Shown: positions 37,769-48,350 of the stretch, in pieces
How the letters are laid out: every line of letters begins with the position of its first letter
Position numbering within the stretch: position 1 is the stretch's first letter
Assembly: GCF_028368995.1 (NCBI RefSeq)
Contig: NZ_JAQNDL010000001.1
Span: 2,692,001-2,756,000, forward strand
Reading direction: 5' to 3'
DNA from: Nannocystis bainbridge
GTDB lineage: Bacteria > Myxococcota_A > Polyangia > Nannocystales > Nannocystaceae
Length of the DNA stretch: 64,000 nucleotides
Position numbers and translations under genes: made by a program
The notes under the pieces: model-generated
Seen by the model: the letters and a program-made list of their open reading frames with translations, nothing else
The model's database searches: none
Told to the model about the DNA's origin: nothing

Positions 37769-38788
37769 TCACTCGCCCGCGGCGGCCAGCGCTTCGACGG
37801 CGCGGCGCGTGTACACGCGGATCATGTCGCGGCGATAGGCCGCCTCGTAGGGCACGTTCTCGAGCGGCTTGCACTGCGCGTAGGCGGCGTCGGCGACCAT
37901 GCGCGCCACGGCCGGGTCGGCGAGCTTCTTGCCGGCGACGTCGTCGAGCTTGCTGAGCGTGCGCGGCTTGGAGCCGAGCACCCCGACGACCACCTTGACC
38001 GCGGCGACGGTCGCCTCGTCCTCGCCGAGGTCGAAGCGCACGGCCACGCTGACCAGCGGGAAGTCGATGCTCTTGCGCACCGACCACTTGATGTACTGCG
38101 ACCGCCGCGGACCCTTCGGCAGCGGCACGCGCAGCTCGGTCGTCACCTCGCCCGGCTTGGCGTTGGTGTGGGCCAGACCGTCGGCCTTGTAAAATTCCTC
38201 GATCGGCAGCGCGCGCACGCCCTCGGGGCCCGCCTGCACGATCGTCGCGTCGAGCGAGATGAGCACCGGCACGTTGTCCGAGCTCATCGCCGCCACGCAG
38301 TTGCGGCCGCCGGGGACCACGTGACACACGTTGCCCTCCGACTTGAGGCAGCCGCCGCCGAGCGCCTCGCGCCAGAAGTGGGTCTGGTTGACGTAGCGGC
38401 AGCGGGTGTCGAGGTTGACGTTGCCGCCGATGGTCCCCATGTTGCGGATCGGCGGGCTCGCCACCGCACCTGCGCTTTGGGACAGGCTGGGGAAGCGCCG
38501 CTGGACCTCGGGGTGCTCGCTCAATTGTGACAGCGTCACCCCGCTGCCGATGCGCAGCACGCCCGCGGCCTCGTCGAGCACGAGCCCGCGCAGGGCCGTC
38601 ACGCGCGACAGGCTCACCAGCACCGGCGGCAGCTCGGCGGGGTGCGCCGGCGTGCCGAGGTGGTGCTTGAGGTTGGGCAGGATGTCGGTGCCGCCGGCGA
38701 TGACGCGCGCGCCGGGCCGCTGCAGCGCGGTCACGACTTCGGCGACGCTCTCGGGGGCGACGACCTCGAATTGCGGCAGGCGCAGCAT
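37769..38788 (-). CDS. FAD subunit of 4-hydroxybenzoyl-CoA reductase-like enzyme, with [4Fe-4S] loop
   Basis: 339 residues. It has the CO-dehydrogenase-flavoprotein fold with AGGTDILPNLKHHL (FAD) and SPPIRNMGTIGGNVNLDTRCRY. A distinctive loop holds Cys130, Cys147, Cys155 and Cys164. This four-Cys insertion is the hallmark of the HcrB-type beta subunit, where it binds an extra [4Fe-4S] cluster absent from ordinary xanthine oxidase-type flavoproteins. The N-terminal codon overlaps the stop of the molybdenum subunit (TGATG). The likely role is electron transfer to a molybdenum site that reduces an aromatic acyl-CoA; the substrate is inferred. A hairpin unit lies at 38469-38486. Confidence 0.82.
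   Translation of the reverse strand: MLRLPQFEVVAPESVAEVVTALQRPGARVIAGGTDILPNLKHHLGTPAHPAELPPVLVSLSRVTALRGLVLDEAAGVLRIGSGVTLSQLSEHPEVQRRFPSLSQSAGAVASPPIRNMGTIGGNVNLDTRCRYVNQTHFWREALGGGCLKSEGNVCHVVPGGRNCVAAMSSDNVPVLISLDATIVQAGPEGVRALPIEEFYKADGLAHTNAKPGEVTTELRVPLPKGPRRSQYIKWSVRKSIDFPLVSVAVRFDLGEDEATVAAVKVVVGVLGSKPRTLSKLDDVAGKKLADPAVARMVADAAYAQCKPLENVPYEAAYRRDMIRVYTRRAVEALAAAGE
38469..38486. repeat. 14-bp phased hairpin unit in coding sequence
   Basis: CCTG-cgctttggga-CAGG in the FAD-subunit gene; weak stem, possibly fortuitous. Confidence 0.4.
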
Positions 38789-41227
38789 CAGGCGCTCCTC
38801 CGGGAGTTCAGATCCGCGGGCTTGTGCGGGGCGACCTGGCCGGCCCGCTCCTTCTCCTCGCGCTCGCGCAGCGCCGCGAGCACGGCCTGCGGCGTGAACG
38901 GCAGGCGGTCGAGGCGGACGCCGACGGCGTCGTAGATCGCGTTGGCGATCGCCGGGATGCTCGAGTGCAGCGGGCCCTCGCCGGCCTCCTTGGCGCCGTA
39001 GGGCCCGTTGGCGTCGGGCGCCTCGACGATCATCGCCTCGAGCTCGGGCGTGTCGAGGAAGGTCGGCATGCGGTAGTCGAGCAGGCTGGGGCCGATGTGC
39101 ACGCCGCGGTGGCCCGGGTCGACCGCGTGGCGCTCCATCAACGCCTCGCCGAAGCCCATGTACGTCGAGCCTTCGATCTGGCCCTCGACGATCTTGCGCG
39201 ACAGCGCCTTGCCGCAGTCGTGGGCGATCCAGATCGTCTTGACCTCGACGAGCCCGGTCTCGCGGTCGACCTCGACCTCGGCCACGTGGGCGGTGAACGA
39301 GTACGCCGGCGAGGCGCCGATCGTGCCGCCGCGGTACTCGCCGTGGCGGTCCTTCGGGGTGTTGTAGCTGCCGGTCTCACCGAGCAGGCCGTGGTCGGCC
39401 TCGGCCCACTGGAACGCCTGCGCGCTGTCGACGTGGCGCGACGGGTCCTCGCGGTCGATCGCCATGCGCCCGGCCAGGGTGACGCGCTGACGCGGGACGC
39501 CCCAGCGCTTGGCCACGCTGGAGCACACCTTGCGGCGCAGCCGCTGCGCGCCGTCGAGGCAGGCGTTGCCGACCATCAGGGTGATGCGCGACGAGTAGGC
39601 CCCGAGGTCGACCGGGCACAGGTCGGTGTCGGCCGACAGCACGCGGATGTCCTCGAGCGGGATCCCGAGCTCCTCCGACACGATCACCGCCAGCATCGTG
39701 TTGCTGCCCTGACCGATGTCGTTGGCGCCGCTGAACACCCGCGCCCGGCCGCTGCGGTCGAGGCAGATCTGGACCGCCGCCTGCGGCATCTCGTTGGGGT
39801 AGATCGGGTAGTTGGTGCCGCTGATGTAGGTCGAGCCGGCGATGCCGATCCCGCGGCCGTGAGGCAGCCCGCGCCGCTTCTCGACCCACCCCGACGAGCG
39901 CTCGACCTTCTCGAGGCACTCGAGGAAGCCCGACGAGCCGACGGTGAACTCGTTGACGGTCTTCTCGCCGGCCTTGATCGCGTTGCGGCGGCGCAGCTCG
40001 ATCGGGTCGAGGCCCAGGGCCGTCGCCGCCTTGTCGAGCTGGATCTCCATCGCGAACCGCGGCTGCACCGAGCCGTGGCCGCGCTTCGGTCCGCACGCCG
40101 GCTTGTTGGTGTAGGCGCGCGTGCTGTCGAACCGGTAGGCCGGGAACACGTACGGCGCGCACATCAACTGGCCCGAATAATACGTGGTGACCAGGCCGAA
40201 GCTCGAGTAGGCGCCGCCGTCGAGCAGCGTGCGCGCGTCGACGCCGAGCAGGCCGCCGTCCCTGGTGAAGCCCGTGCGGTGCTTCATCTTCATCGGGTGG
40301 CGGCCGCGGTGGGCGTAGAACACCTCTTCGCGGGTGTACAGCAGCTTGACCGGCCGACCTGTCTTCATGGCCAGCTTGGCGACCACGAACTCGAGGTCGA
40401 ACGGCTCGCTCTTGCCGCCGAAGGCCCCGCCGAGCGGCGGCTGGATCACGCGGATCTTGTGCGCCGGCAGCTCGAGCACCTTGGCCAGCTCGCGGTGCAG
40501 GTAGTGCGACACCTGCGTCGCCGACCACACGGTCAGGATCCCGCCGCCGTCGACGTGGGCGAGCGCGCAGTGAGGCTCGATCGCGCCGTGGGTGGTGCCC
40601 TCGAAGAAATACTCGCTCTCGATCACCAGGTCGGCGCGGGCCAGCTCGGCGTCGATGTCGCCGAACTCGAGCAGCACGTGCTTCGACACGTTGCCCTTGC
40701 GCGCGTACGGGTTGATCGTGCCCTCGCGGTCGCGGACCTTGAGCGCCTCTTCGGGGTCGAAGTACGGCTTCAGGACGTCGTACTCGACCTTGATCGCGCG
40801 CAGGGCCGCGTTGGCGGTGTCCTCGTCGACGGCCGCGATCGCGGCCAGGCCGTCGCCGACGTGGCACACCTTGTCGACCGCGAGCGCGTTCTCGTCGGGC
40901 GTCCACGGGATGATGCCGTAGGGGATCTTGAAGTCCTGGCCGGTGACGACCGCGAACACCCCGGGCATGGCCAGCGCGGCCGAGCTGTCGATCGACTTGA
41001 TGCGCGCGTGCGCGTGCGGGCTGCGCAAGATCTTGGCGTGCAGCATGCCCGGCAGCTTGAGGTCGTCGGTGTAGCGGGTGACGCCCCGCATGCGCTCCAT
41101 CGCGTCGACCTTGCGGTGCGACTTGCCGAGCTGCCACGCGATCCGGTCGCGCTCGGCCTGCTCGCTGGCCGCGTCGCCCGCGTCGCCCGTGTCGATGCCG
41201 ACGTCCGTCGCCTCGCGCTCCCCGTCG

Positions 41228-41238
<11 letters not shown>
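38788..41238 (-). CDS. Molybdenum-binding subunit of 4-hydroxybenzoyl-CoA reductase-like enzyme
   Basis: 816 residues. It has the xanthine-oxidase-family large-subunit pattern: RMRGVTRYTDDLKLPGMLHAKILRSPHAHARI near residue 50, the GGAFGGKSEPFDLE molybdopterin motif, RHPMKMKHRTGF, and the late GPYGAKEAGEGP motif with the conserved active-site Glu. The length and these motifs fit HcrA-like members. It has a roughly 35-residue acidic N-terminal extension (MASDDGEREATDVGIDTGDAG). It overlaps the small subunit by 11 bp and the FAD subunit by one base, so the three genes form a tight operon. Confidence 0.85.
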
Positions 41239-41743
<505 letters not shown>

Positions 41744-41935
41744 GCTTCGACTTTTGCCCGACCCCCCCGGGCCGCGCAAGCGCGCCCCCGGCTCCAGACC
41801 GTGCGTAACCTCGCCGCAGCGCCCGCTGGGCCCGGTCCGCCGCGAAGCCCGAGTGCGCGCCGCGCCGCACGCTGCCCGTCACGCCCGCCGCGAGCCCGCC
41901 GGCGCGAGCGGTCCGCGTGATATGCTCGCGCGTCC

Positions 41936-43240
41936 ATGACGGCTGCGCAGGCTCGCGGATCTCGCCGGCACGGCCGTCGCGGCAAGGCAGGGCCGAGCAC
42001 GCTCCGCCCGGTCCTCGCGGTCCTCATGACGACGCTGGCCGCCTGCGCGATCGAGCGCGGCAAGCCGTGGGGGCCGCCGGTGGTGCCCGCGGTGCCGGCT
42101 GTCCCGGAGGTCAGCCTGGTCCTGCTCGGCGACGTGGGCGCGCGCGGCGGGGCGGGCCAGGCGACGGCGGTCGAGCTGCAGCGCGTGCTGGCCGAACACA
42201 AGCGGCGCGGCCGACCCGCGGTGGTGCTCTGGCTCGGCGACAACATCGGCCCGGTCGGCCCCGGCGACCTCGGCCGCTGCACCCCGGTGTCCGCCGCGTG
42301 GCAACAGAAGGGCCCGGCCGCGCTGGCGCGGGTGGTCCGCGACCACGTCGCCGCCGGCGGCGCGGTGCTGGCCGCGCTCGGCGAGCAGGACTGGCGCTGC
42401 GGCCAGCCCGAGCTCGAGCTGCAGTCCGAGCCCGACAAGGGCCCGCACCCGTGGGCCATGCCGGGCCACAACTACGCGTTCGCCGTCTATCCCGACGGAC
42501 ATGTCCGTGTGACCATGTCCTGTGCGACAGGTCTTTGCGCACCGGGCCCCAAGGACATGTCCCCCGAGACATCTCCGCTGGTCGAGCTGGTGGTGGTCGA
42601 CAGCGCCGCCTGGCTGGCGCCGCCGCCCGTCGCCACCCCGGCGGCCGCGCGCGCCGACCAGAGCCTGGCCGAGCAGGAGGCGCTGCTGGCCGCGCTGACG
42701 GCTTCACCGACCGCGTGGCCGCGCCTGCTCGTCAGCCACCACCCGCTCGAGAGCGCCGGCCCGCACGGCGTCGGCGGGATGTACAGCGACAGCGGCTTCT
42801 ACCTCCACGCCGCGCCGGTGCGCCGGGCCGTCGACGCCGGGCTGTTCGCCGGGGCGCTGTCGGCCCACGACCGCATGCTGCTGGCGACCGCCGACATCGG
42901 CGCGGCGACCAAGCGCTCGAGCCGCTACTGGCTCAAGCACCCGGTGTTCCAGGTCGTGTCGGGCTCGGCCTCGGCCCCCGACAGCCGCGCCGGGGCCCGC
43001 GGCGCCTGGTACTTCCAGAGCACGACGCTGCGGGCCGAAATGCAGACCCAGCGCCCCGGCTTCGCCGAGCTCTACGTGCGCGAGGACAGCGTGACCGCGG
43101 TGCTCCGCCGCCGCCGCGCCGGCCGCTGGGGCGCAGGCACGCTGACGATCCCGCTCGGACGCCCGCCCCACCCGGCCGAGACGCCGTCGCCGGTGATGGA
43201 CCCCTGCCTGTACTGCGACCCGGTCCCGCCGCGCCAGTGA
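41936..43240 (+). CDS. Calcineurin-like phosphoesterase lipoprotein
   Basis: 434 residues from ATG 41936; the lipoprotein signal is ...LRPVLAVLMTTLAAC. Metallophosphoesterase-like motifs are present: LLGDVGARG, LWLGDNIGPVGP (GDN), a GEQDW near 155, and LVSHHPLE. The order fits the calcineurin superfamily though the second half is divergent. A segment at residues about 189-213 is built from a six-core phased CATG array, which inserts GHVRVTMSCATGLCAPGPKDMS into a loop. It is monocistronic and probably exported to the periplasm or surface. The substrate is unknown. Confidence 0.65.
   Translation: MTAAQARGSRRHGRRGKAGPSTLRPVLAVLMTTLAACAIERGKPWGPPVVPAVPAVPEVSLVLLGDVGARGGAGQATAVELQRVLAEHKRRGRPAVVLWLGDNIGPVGPGDLGRCTPVSAAWQQKGPAALARVVRDHVAAGGAVLAALGEQDWRCGQPELELQSEPDKGPHPWAMPGHNYAFAVYPDGHVRVTMSCATGLCAPGPKDMSPETSPLVELVVVDSAAWLAPPPVATPAAARADQSLAEQEALLAALTASPTAWPRLLVSHHPLESAGPHGVGGMYSDSGFYLHAAPVRRAVDAGLFAGALSAHDRMLLATADIGAATKRSSRYWLKHPVFQVVSGSASAPDSRAGARGAWYFQSTTLRAEMQTQRPGFAELYVREDSVTAVLRRRRAGRWGAGTLTIPLGRPPHPAETPSPVMDPCLYCDPVPPRQ
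42500..42573. repeat. 14-bp phased array (6 cores) in coding sequence
   Basis: CATG 42500, CATG 42514, CAGG 42528, CCGG 42542, CATG 42556, CATC 42570. It is the longest array inside a gene. The frame is kept through it. Confidence 0.85.
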
Positions 43241-43273
43241 GGCTGTCCCGGCCTCACGTGGGCGCAGCGAGCA

Positions 43274-43291
43274 CCTGTCCCGAGCGCCAGC
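43274..43291. repeat. 14-bp phased hairpin unit between convergent genes
   Basis: CCTG-tcccgagcgc-CAGC, ending one base before the cytochrome stop codon. Confidence 0.55.
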
Positions 43292-44482
43292 TCAGGGCTT
43301 CATCTCGCAGTCCTTCTCCGGCATGGCGCCGATCCAGTCGCGGATCAGCTGGACCCCGTGCGCGTCGATCACCCGGTTCGGCAGCTCGGGCATCTTGATC
43401 TCCGGGTCGAGCGAGTCCATGCGGAACATGACGATGCTGTCGTCCGGCTTGCCCGGGACGATGTCGTGGTAGCGGCCCCCGGCGCCAGGGCCCGCGGCGG
43501 CCGGCACCTTGCACACGCCATACTTGGCCGGATCGCCCTCCCAGCCGAGGAACACCAGCCCGCTCTTGCCCGCGCCCGCGCCGAGGCGGTGGCAGTGCGA
43601 GCAATTGGCGTGCAGGTACGAGCGGGCCCGGTCGTCGAGCGAGGCGTCGCCGAACGGGTCGACGAACCGCGGCATCGCCTGCATGTCGGGCAGCGACCCC
43701 GCGAACATGTCCTGGGCGGCGAGCCACTCGATCTGGTTGACGGCCTGCCCGTCGACGCTCACCTGCATGTTGAGCTGATGGGTGATCACCCCCAGCAGGT
43801 GGGTGGTGTCGTCGCGCTCGTGGCAGCTCTCGCACTGGTCGAGGTTGGGCACGATGTACTCCTCGACCTGGGCCTCGCCGTCCTCGTCGATGAACTCGAC
43901 GTCGACCCGCTTGCCGATCTTGTGCAGCGTGGCCTCGGTCTGCTCGTCGTTCCACAGGTACGTCACCGACTGCCACGCGCCGGCCTCGAGGTACAGGAGG
44001 CGCGTCTCGATCATCCGCCGCCCCGCGGCCGGGTCGCGGCGGTCGTGGTCGAACCAGAAGTTCTTGATGATCACGGAGCCGTCCGGGAAGCTCCAGTCCT
44101 CGCCGTCGGTGAAGCCGATCGCGCCGCCCTCCGGCAGGACGATGAAGCGGCCCTTGCCGGCCGCGTCGGACCACAGCGGCGCGACCACCGTGTAGGGCAC
44201 CACGCCGTCCTTCGGCCCCAGGTCGACCATCGGGTCGCCGAAGAAATCGTAGTCGCTGAGCTTCGGCAGCGGCCACGGGCCCTCGAGCGGGCAGCGCGTG
44301 GACCCGGCGCACGGGTCGCCGGTGGTCGGCGCGGTCGTGTCGCCGGAGCCGGTGCCGGTGCCGGACGTCGTCTCGGTCCCGCCGGCCGTCTCGGTGTCCG
44401 CCTTGCCGGCCTCGCCGCAGCCGGCACCGACGATCAAGATGGCCGCAAGACCATGTCCTCGCATCCATGTCCTCCGGGGCAT
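43292..44482 (-). CDS. SO_2930/HNE_0200-family di-heme c-type cytochrome lipoprotein
   Basis: 396 residues from ATG 44482 (ATG 44464 possible), lipoprotein signal ending IVGAGC. Two haem motifs are present: CESCH (about residue 218) and CSHCH (about 303), with the conserved block DYDFFGDPMVDLGPKDGVVPYTVVAPLWSDAAGK near the N-terminus. This family (TIGR03806) is normally encoded beside a parallel beta-helix protein (TIGR03805), as here. The pair is known from sequence only. The start codon and first residues are encoded by a phased CATG array. It is probably in the periplasm or outer membrane. Confidence 0.82.
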   Translation of the reverse strand: MPRRTWMRGHGLAAILIVGAGCGEAGKADTETAGGTETTSGTGTGSGDTTAPTTGDPCAGSTRCPLEGPWPLPKLSDYDFFGDPMVDLGPKDGVVPYTVVAPLWSDAAGKGRFIVLPEGGAIGFTDGEDWSFPDGSVIIKNFWFDHDRRDPAAGRRMIETRLLYLEAGAWQSVTYLWNDEQTEATLHKIGKRVDVEFIDEDGEAQVEEYIVPNLDQCESCHERDDTTHLLGVITHQLNMQVSVDGQAVNQIEWLAAQDMFAGSLPDMQAMPRFVDPFGDASLDDRARSYLHANCSHCHRLGAGAGKSGLVFLGWEGDPAKYGVCKVPAAAGPGAGGRYHDIVPGKPDDSIVMFRMDSLDPEIKMPELPNRVIDAHGVQLIRDWIGAMPEKDCEMKP

Positions 44483-44483
44483 G
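44452..44483. repeat. 14-bp phased array (3 cores) at the cytochrome gene start
   Basis: CATG 44452, 44466 and 44480; spacers tcctcgcatc and tcctccgggg. The CATG at 44480 contains the cytochrome start codon on the minus strand. Confidence 0.8.
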
Positions 44484-44495
44484 TCGGGTCTCCGT

Positions 44496-45884
44496 TCAGC
44501 CGGCCGGCAGCTCGGGCAGGCTGATGCCCTCGCAGGTGACCGGGCCCAGGTCGGTGCTCTTGTCGGCGAGGCCGCCGCACAGGTCGAAGTTCATGTAGTC
44601 GGCGTCGCCGTTCTGCCACAGGCAGTTGACCAGCGCCGGGTCCATCGCCATCGCGTCGGGGTCGAGGCAACCGTCGAAGATGATGTCGGGCGTGGGCACG
44701 CCGACCACCCCGTCGATCGGCGTGGCGGGCATCGTCCCGTTGTCCTCGAAGCTGTTGTCGTGGATGTAGTTGCCCTCGGCGTACTGATCGAAGTTGGGGT
44801 CCTCGGCCGGCTCGAGCCCGATCGCCTCGTTGTAGCTGACGAGGATCACGCCGGTGGTGCGGTTGCCGCGGATGATGTTGTCGCGGATCTCGTTCTCGTC
44901 GGCGGCCAGGACCATGAAGCCGATGCCCGGCGGGACCGCGGCCACCGAGGTGCCGGGGATGCCGAAGTTGTTGCCGTTGTTGTTCTCGACGATGTTCTCG
45001 TAGCAGAGCGTGTGCTTGCCGTCCTGGACCGGCAGGCCCGGGAGGTTGAAGATCAGGATGCCGGCGGTGTTGTCGTGGGTGTGGTTGCGGCGCACCGTCG
45101 CCCCGGTCGAGTTCTCGATCTCGATGCCGGCGACGTTGTCGTAGGCCTCGTTGTCCTCGACCAAAATGTTCGTCGACTGGCCGACGTAGATCCCCGCGTC
45201 GCGGGCGCCGATGACCCGCGAGTTGCGGATCACCACGCCGGTGGAGCCGACCGGGTAGAAGCCGTAGGCGCCGCTCTCCTCCGACTCCTTGGCGGCCCAC
45301 TCGACCGAGATGTCGTCGAAGGTGATGTCGGCGACGTCGTCGCCGCGGATGCCGTCGCCCGGCGTCTCCTTCACGGTGAACGACTTCACGGTGACGCCGT
45401 CGCCGCTGATCTTGATGCCGTTGGCGCCGAGGTCCTGGGTGCTGAAGTCGAGGATCGTCAGGTCGCGGCCGGCGCCGCGCAGGGTCAGGTTGTCGGCCGA
45501 GATCGAGATCTCGGTGTTGAGCGAGAAGGTGCCCTCGGCCATGCAGACGACGTCGCCGTCGGCCGCGTCGAGCAGCGCGCCTTGCAGCGCCGCAACGTCG
45601 TCGTCGCTCGGGCTGACGAGCGCGTCGCAGTCGGCCGGAATCGGCTCGCCGGTGGTCGGCTCGGTGCCCTGCGTACCGTCAGTCGTGGTCGGCTCGGTCC
45701 CCTGCGTGCCGTCGGTCCCCTGCGTGCCGTCGGTCCCCTGCGTGCCGGCGGTCGAGTCGGTGGTGTCGGTGTCGCCCTTGTCGTCGCCACCACATGCCCC
45801 GAGGGACAGGCTGAGCGCGAGGCCGGCGGCGGCGCGCGCGAAGGAGAGGGAGCGACAGGGACCAGGAGACTTCATGCCAGGCAT
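44496..45884 (-). CDS. Parallel beta-helix repeat lipoprotein (TIGR03805-like)
   Basis: 462 residues from ATG 45884 (ATG 45875 possible). Lipoprotein signal ...LSLSLGAC; then a [11 protein letters not shown] linker from tandem 12-base to 18-base repeats. Residues about 115-400 contain right-handed beta-helix repeats ([96 protein letters not shown]). It precedes the di-heme cytochrome by 13 bp in a two-gene operon. The function is unknown; the fold suggests carbohydrate or polymer binding. Confidence 0.82.
   Translation of the reverse strand: MPGMKSPGPCRSLSFARAAAGLALSLSLGACGGDDKGDTDTTDSTAGTQGTDGTQGTDGTQGTEPTTTDGTQGTEPTTGEPIPADCDALVSPSDDDVAALQGALLDAADGDVVCMAEGTFSLNTEISISADNLTLRGAGRDLTILDFSTQDLGANGIKISGDGVTVKSFTVKETPGDGIRGDDVADITFDDISVEWAAKESEESGAYGFYPVGSTGVVIRNSRVIGARDAGIYVGQSTNILVEDNEAYDNVAGIEIENSTGATVRRNHTHDNTAGILIFNLPGLPVQDGKHTLCYENIVENNNGNNFGIPGTSVAAVPPGIGFMVLAADENEIRDNIIRGNRTTGVILVSYNEAIGLEPAEDPNFDQYAEGNYIHDNSFEDNGTMPATPIDGVVGVPTPDIIFDGCLDPDAMAMDPALVNCLWQNGDADYMNFDLCGGLADKSTDLGPVTCEGISLPELPAG
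45793..45810. repeat. 14-bp phased hairpin unit in the signal peptide coding region
   Basis: CATG-ccccgaggga-CAGG, encoding SLSLGACG at the lipobox of the beta-helix protein. Confidence 0.5.
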
Positions 45885-46066
45885 TTCACACCTTCATACC
45901 CGATGCGAGGACCGCGTCGCCAGATCGACGGTCGCGTGACGTCTTCTTCACGCACTGCACCGCGCACGCCGCCGCCGTGATGAGCCGCGGCAAAACGCAC
46001 GGGGCGCGGACCCGCGAGCGTCTGCGCAGACTGCGATAGAGTCGCCGACGGGGAGCCACTGACTCA

Positions 46067-48301
46067 ATGACTCAACGATTTTCTCGCCGCCAATTCTTGC
46101 GTGCGACGCTCGTCAGCGTCGTCTCCGCCGGCCTGTCCGCCTGCAAGGGCGACGGCGACGGGGTCACCGACAGCGACGGCTCGACGGGCACGGACGGCAC
46201 CGAACCGACCGGCAGCACCGCGCCGACGACCGGCGCCGAGGAGCCGCTGCTCGACGGTGAGGCGTACTTTCCCCAGTCGGTGGCGTCCGGCGACCCGCGG
46301 CCCGACAGCGTGATCCTGTGGACCCGCATCGACGACGCTGCGGCGGGCGACGGTGATCTCGAGCTCACCGTGGAGGTGGCGACCGACCCCGAATTCACGG
46401 TGCGCGTCGACCTCGACGCGGCCAGCGCGGCGGTCCCGTCCCGCGCGATGTTCGACCGCTGCGCCAAGGCCAAGATCAAGGGCCTCGAGCCCGCGACCAC
46501 CTATTATTATAGATTCGTTCACAATCGCGAAGACGGCCGATACGCCAGCCAGGTCGGCAAAACCCGCACTGCGCCGGCTCCTGAGGCCGATGTCGCGGTC
46601 CGCTTCGCCTACGCGTCGTGCCAGGATTTCAACGGCCGCTATTATAATAGCTACCGCGGCCTGCTGGCCGAGCCGGATCTGGACTTCTTCGTTCACCTCG
46701 GTGACTACATCTACGAAACTACCGGCGACCCGACGTTCCAGGCGGCCGGCCGCGGGATCGCGTTCTCGGACACGGCCGGGGCGATCGTGTTCAACGAGGG
46801 CACCGAGACCGAGTACTTCGCGGCCAAGAGCCTCAGCAATTACCGCGAGCTGTACCGCGGCTATCGCTCCGACCCGGCGCTGCGGCGCGTGCACGAGAGC
46901 CTGGCGATGATCGCGGTGTGGGACGACCACGAGTTCAGCGACGACTGCTTCGGCGCGACCGCGACCTACTTCGACGGCCGCGTCGACGAGCACGACGAGG
47001 CCCGCCGCAAGCACGCCAACCAGGCGTGGTTCGAGTACATGCCGATCGACTTCGGCGACGACGAATTCGTGTACGACCCGAGCAAGCCGTACCCGCAGGA
47101 CATCAAGATCTACCGCGATTTCCGGTTCGGCAAGCACCTCCACCTGGTGATGACCGACCTCCGCAGCTATCGCCCCGACCACCTGATCCCCGAGGACGGG
47201 TTCCCCGGCGCAGTGGTGCTCGACGAGGCCGCGCTGGTCGAGCAATTCGGCTCGCTGCCCGAGTTCGCCGGGCCGTACGTCGACGACATCGACACCTACC
47301 AGGACGGCGTCTACAAGGACGCGCTGACCGCCGCCGCCGCCGCGCTCGGCTTCGACCCCGCGCTCGTCACCGGCAAGATCGACGCGAACTTCATCAACAA
47401 CACCCTGGCCGCGGTCGACGATGCGACCCCGCCGATCGACGAGGCCGAGCTGGCGACGCTGCCGCGCGGGCTGTCGTTCCTCGGCCTCGGCAAGCGCGGC
47501 ATCCACGGCTCGATCGGCGCCCGCTACTTCGTCGTCAAGCCGGCCTTCGACGCCTGGGCGGCGGCCCGCGCCAAGGCGGAGCCGGCCTCGGTCGACGTCA
47601 TGGGCGCGGCCCAGCGCGAGTGGTTCCTGCAGACCATGAAGGGCTCGACGGCGACGTGGAAGGTGTGGGGCACCGAGTACACGCTGATGCCGCTGGTGAT
47701 CGACCTGACGTCGTTCCCGATCGAGCCGTTCAACCAGCTCTACTACATCAACGTCGACCAGTGGGACGGCTTCAACCCGGCCCGCGACGCGCTGCTCGGC
47801 GAGCTGCAGGCGGTCGACAACGTGGTCGCCATCACCGGTGACATCCACGCCTTCTACGCCGGCACGCCGATGGTCGCCGGCGCGCCCGACGAGAAGATCG
47901 TCGAGCTGGTCGGCGCGGGCATCAGCTCGACGCCGTTCCAGTCGCTGCTGGTGCTGCAGGTCGCGGCCGACCCGACCCTCAGCAGCCTGCCGGGCGCCGG
48001 CATGCTGGCCGCGGCGATCGACGCCCTGTTCACCGGCACGACCACCAACCCGCACCTCGCCTTCGCCGACTCGAGCCGCAACGGCTTCGTCAGCGTGGTC
48101 GTCGACGGGGCCGGGTTCGACGCGACCTTCCACATGCTGAGCGAGAGCGAGTCGCTGATCGACTACGAGGGCATGGACGACGCCCTGGCCGGCAAGTTCA
48201 AGCGCGAGAAGTTCCAGGTCAAGCCCGGCGGGCGCGACCTCTACCGCGACTTCGCCGGCACCTACAAGCGCTGGGACCCGACCACCAACACGTGGGTCTG
48301 A
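46067..48301 (+). CDS. PhoD-like alkaline phosphatase
   Basis: 744 residues from ATG 46067 with a Tat-type signal (SRRQFLRATLVSVVSAGLSAC), which also has a lipobox-like end. After a short Ser/Thr/Gly linker comes the PhoD N-terminal domain (FPQSVASGDPRPDSVILWTRI) and the metallophosphatase domain: FAYASCQDF, FFVHLGDYIYE, WDDHEFSDD, ITGDIHAFYAG. It hydrolyses phosphomono- and diesters outside the cytoplasm with Fe/Ca cofactors. The long insertions (FSDTAGAIVFN and around residue 400) are not typical. The stop codon lies in the first core of a phased array. Confidence 0.88.
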   Translation: MTQRFSRRQFLRATLVSVVSAGLSACKGDGDGVTDSDGSTGTDGTEPTGSTAPTTGAEEPLLDGEAYFPQSVASGDPRPDSVILWTRIDDAAAGDGDLELTVEVATDPEFTVRVDLDAASAAVPSRAMFDRCAKAKIKGLEPATTYYYRFVHNREDGRYASQVGKTRTAPAPEADVAVRFAYASCQDFNGRYYNSYRGLLAEPDLDFFVHLGDYIYETTGDPTFQAAGRGIAFSDTAGAIVFNEGTETEYFAAKSLSNYRELYRGYRSDPALRRVHESLAMIAVWDDHEFSDDCFGATATYFDGRVDEHDEARRKHANQAWFEYMPIDFGDDEFVYDPSKPYPQDIKIYRDFRFGKHLHLVMTDLRSYRPDHLIPEDGFPGAVVLDEAALVEQFGSLPEFAGPYVDDIDTYQDGVYKDALTAAAAALGFDPALVTGKIDANFINNTLAAVDDATPPIDEAELATLPRGLSFLGLGKRGIHGSIGARYFVVKPAFDAWAAARAKAEPASVDVMGAAQREWFLQTMKGSTATWKVWGTEYTLMPLVIDLTSFPIEPFNQLYYINVDQWDGFNPARDALLGELQAVDNVVAITGDIHAFYAGTPMVAGAPDEKIVELVGAGISSTPFQSLLVLQVAADPTLSSLPGAGMLAAAIDALFTGTTTNPHLAFADSSRNGFVSVVVDGAGFDATFHMLSESESLIDYEGMDDALAGKFKREKFQVKPGGRDLYRDFAGTYKRWDPTTNTWV

Positions 48302-48342
48302 CCTTTCGGACATGGCCGATCGGGCATGTCCGAAGCGACACC
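48297..48342. repeat. 14-bp phased array (4 cores) between convergent genes
   Basis: TCTG 48297, CATG 48311, CATG 48325, CACC 48339. The PhoD-like gene's TGA stop is inside the first core. Confidence 0.8.
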
Positions 48343-48350
48343 CGATCCGC

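Noticed and set aside
40358..40375. CCTG-tcttcatggc-CAGC in the molybdenum-subunit gene
   Set aside because: The spacing is 14 bp but the spacer lacks the YCC/GGA stem and the amino acids are family-typical, so chance is likely.
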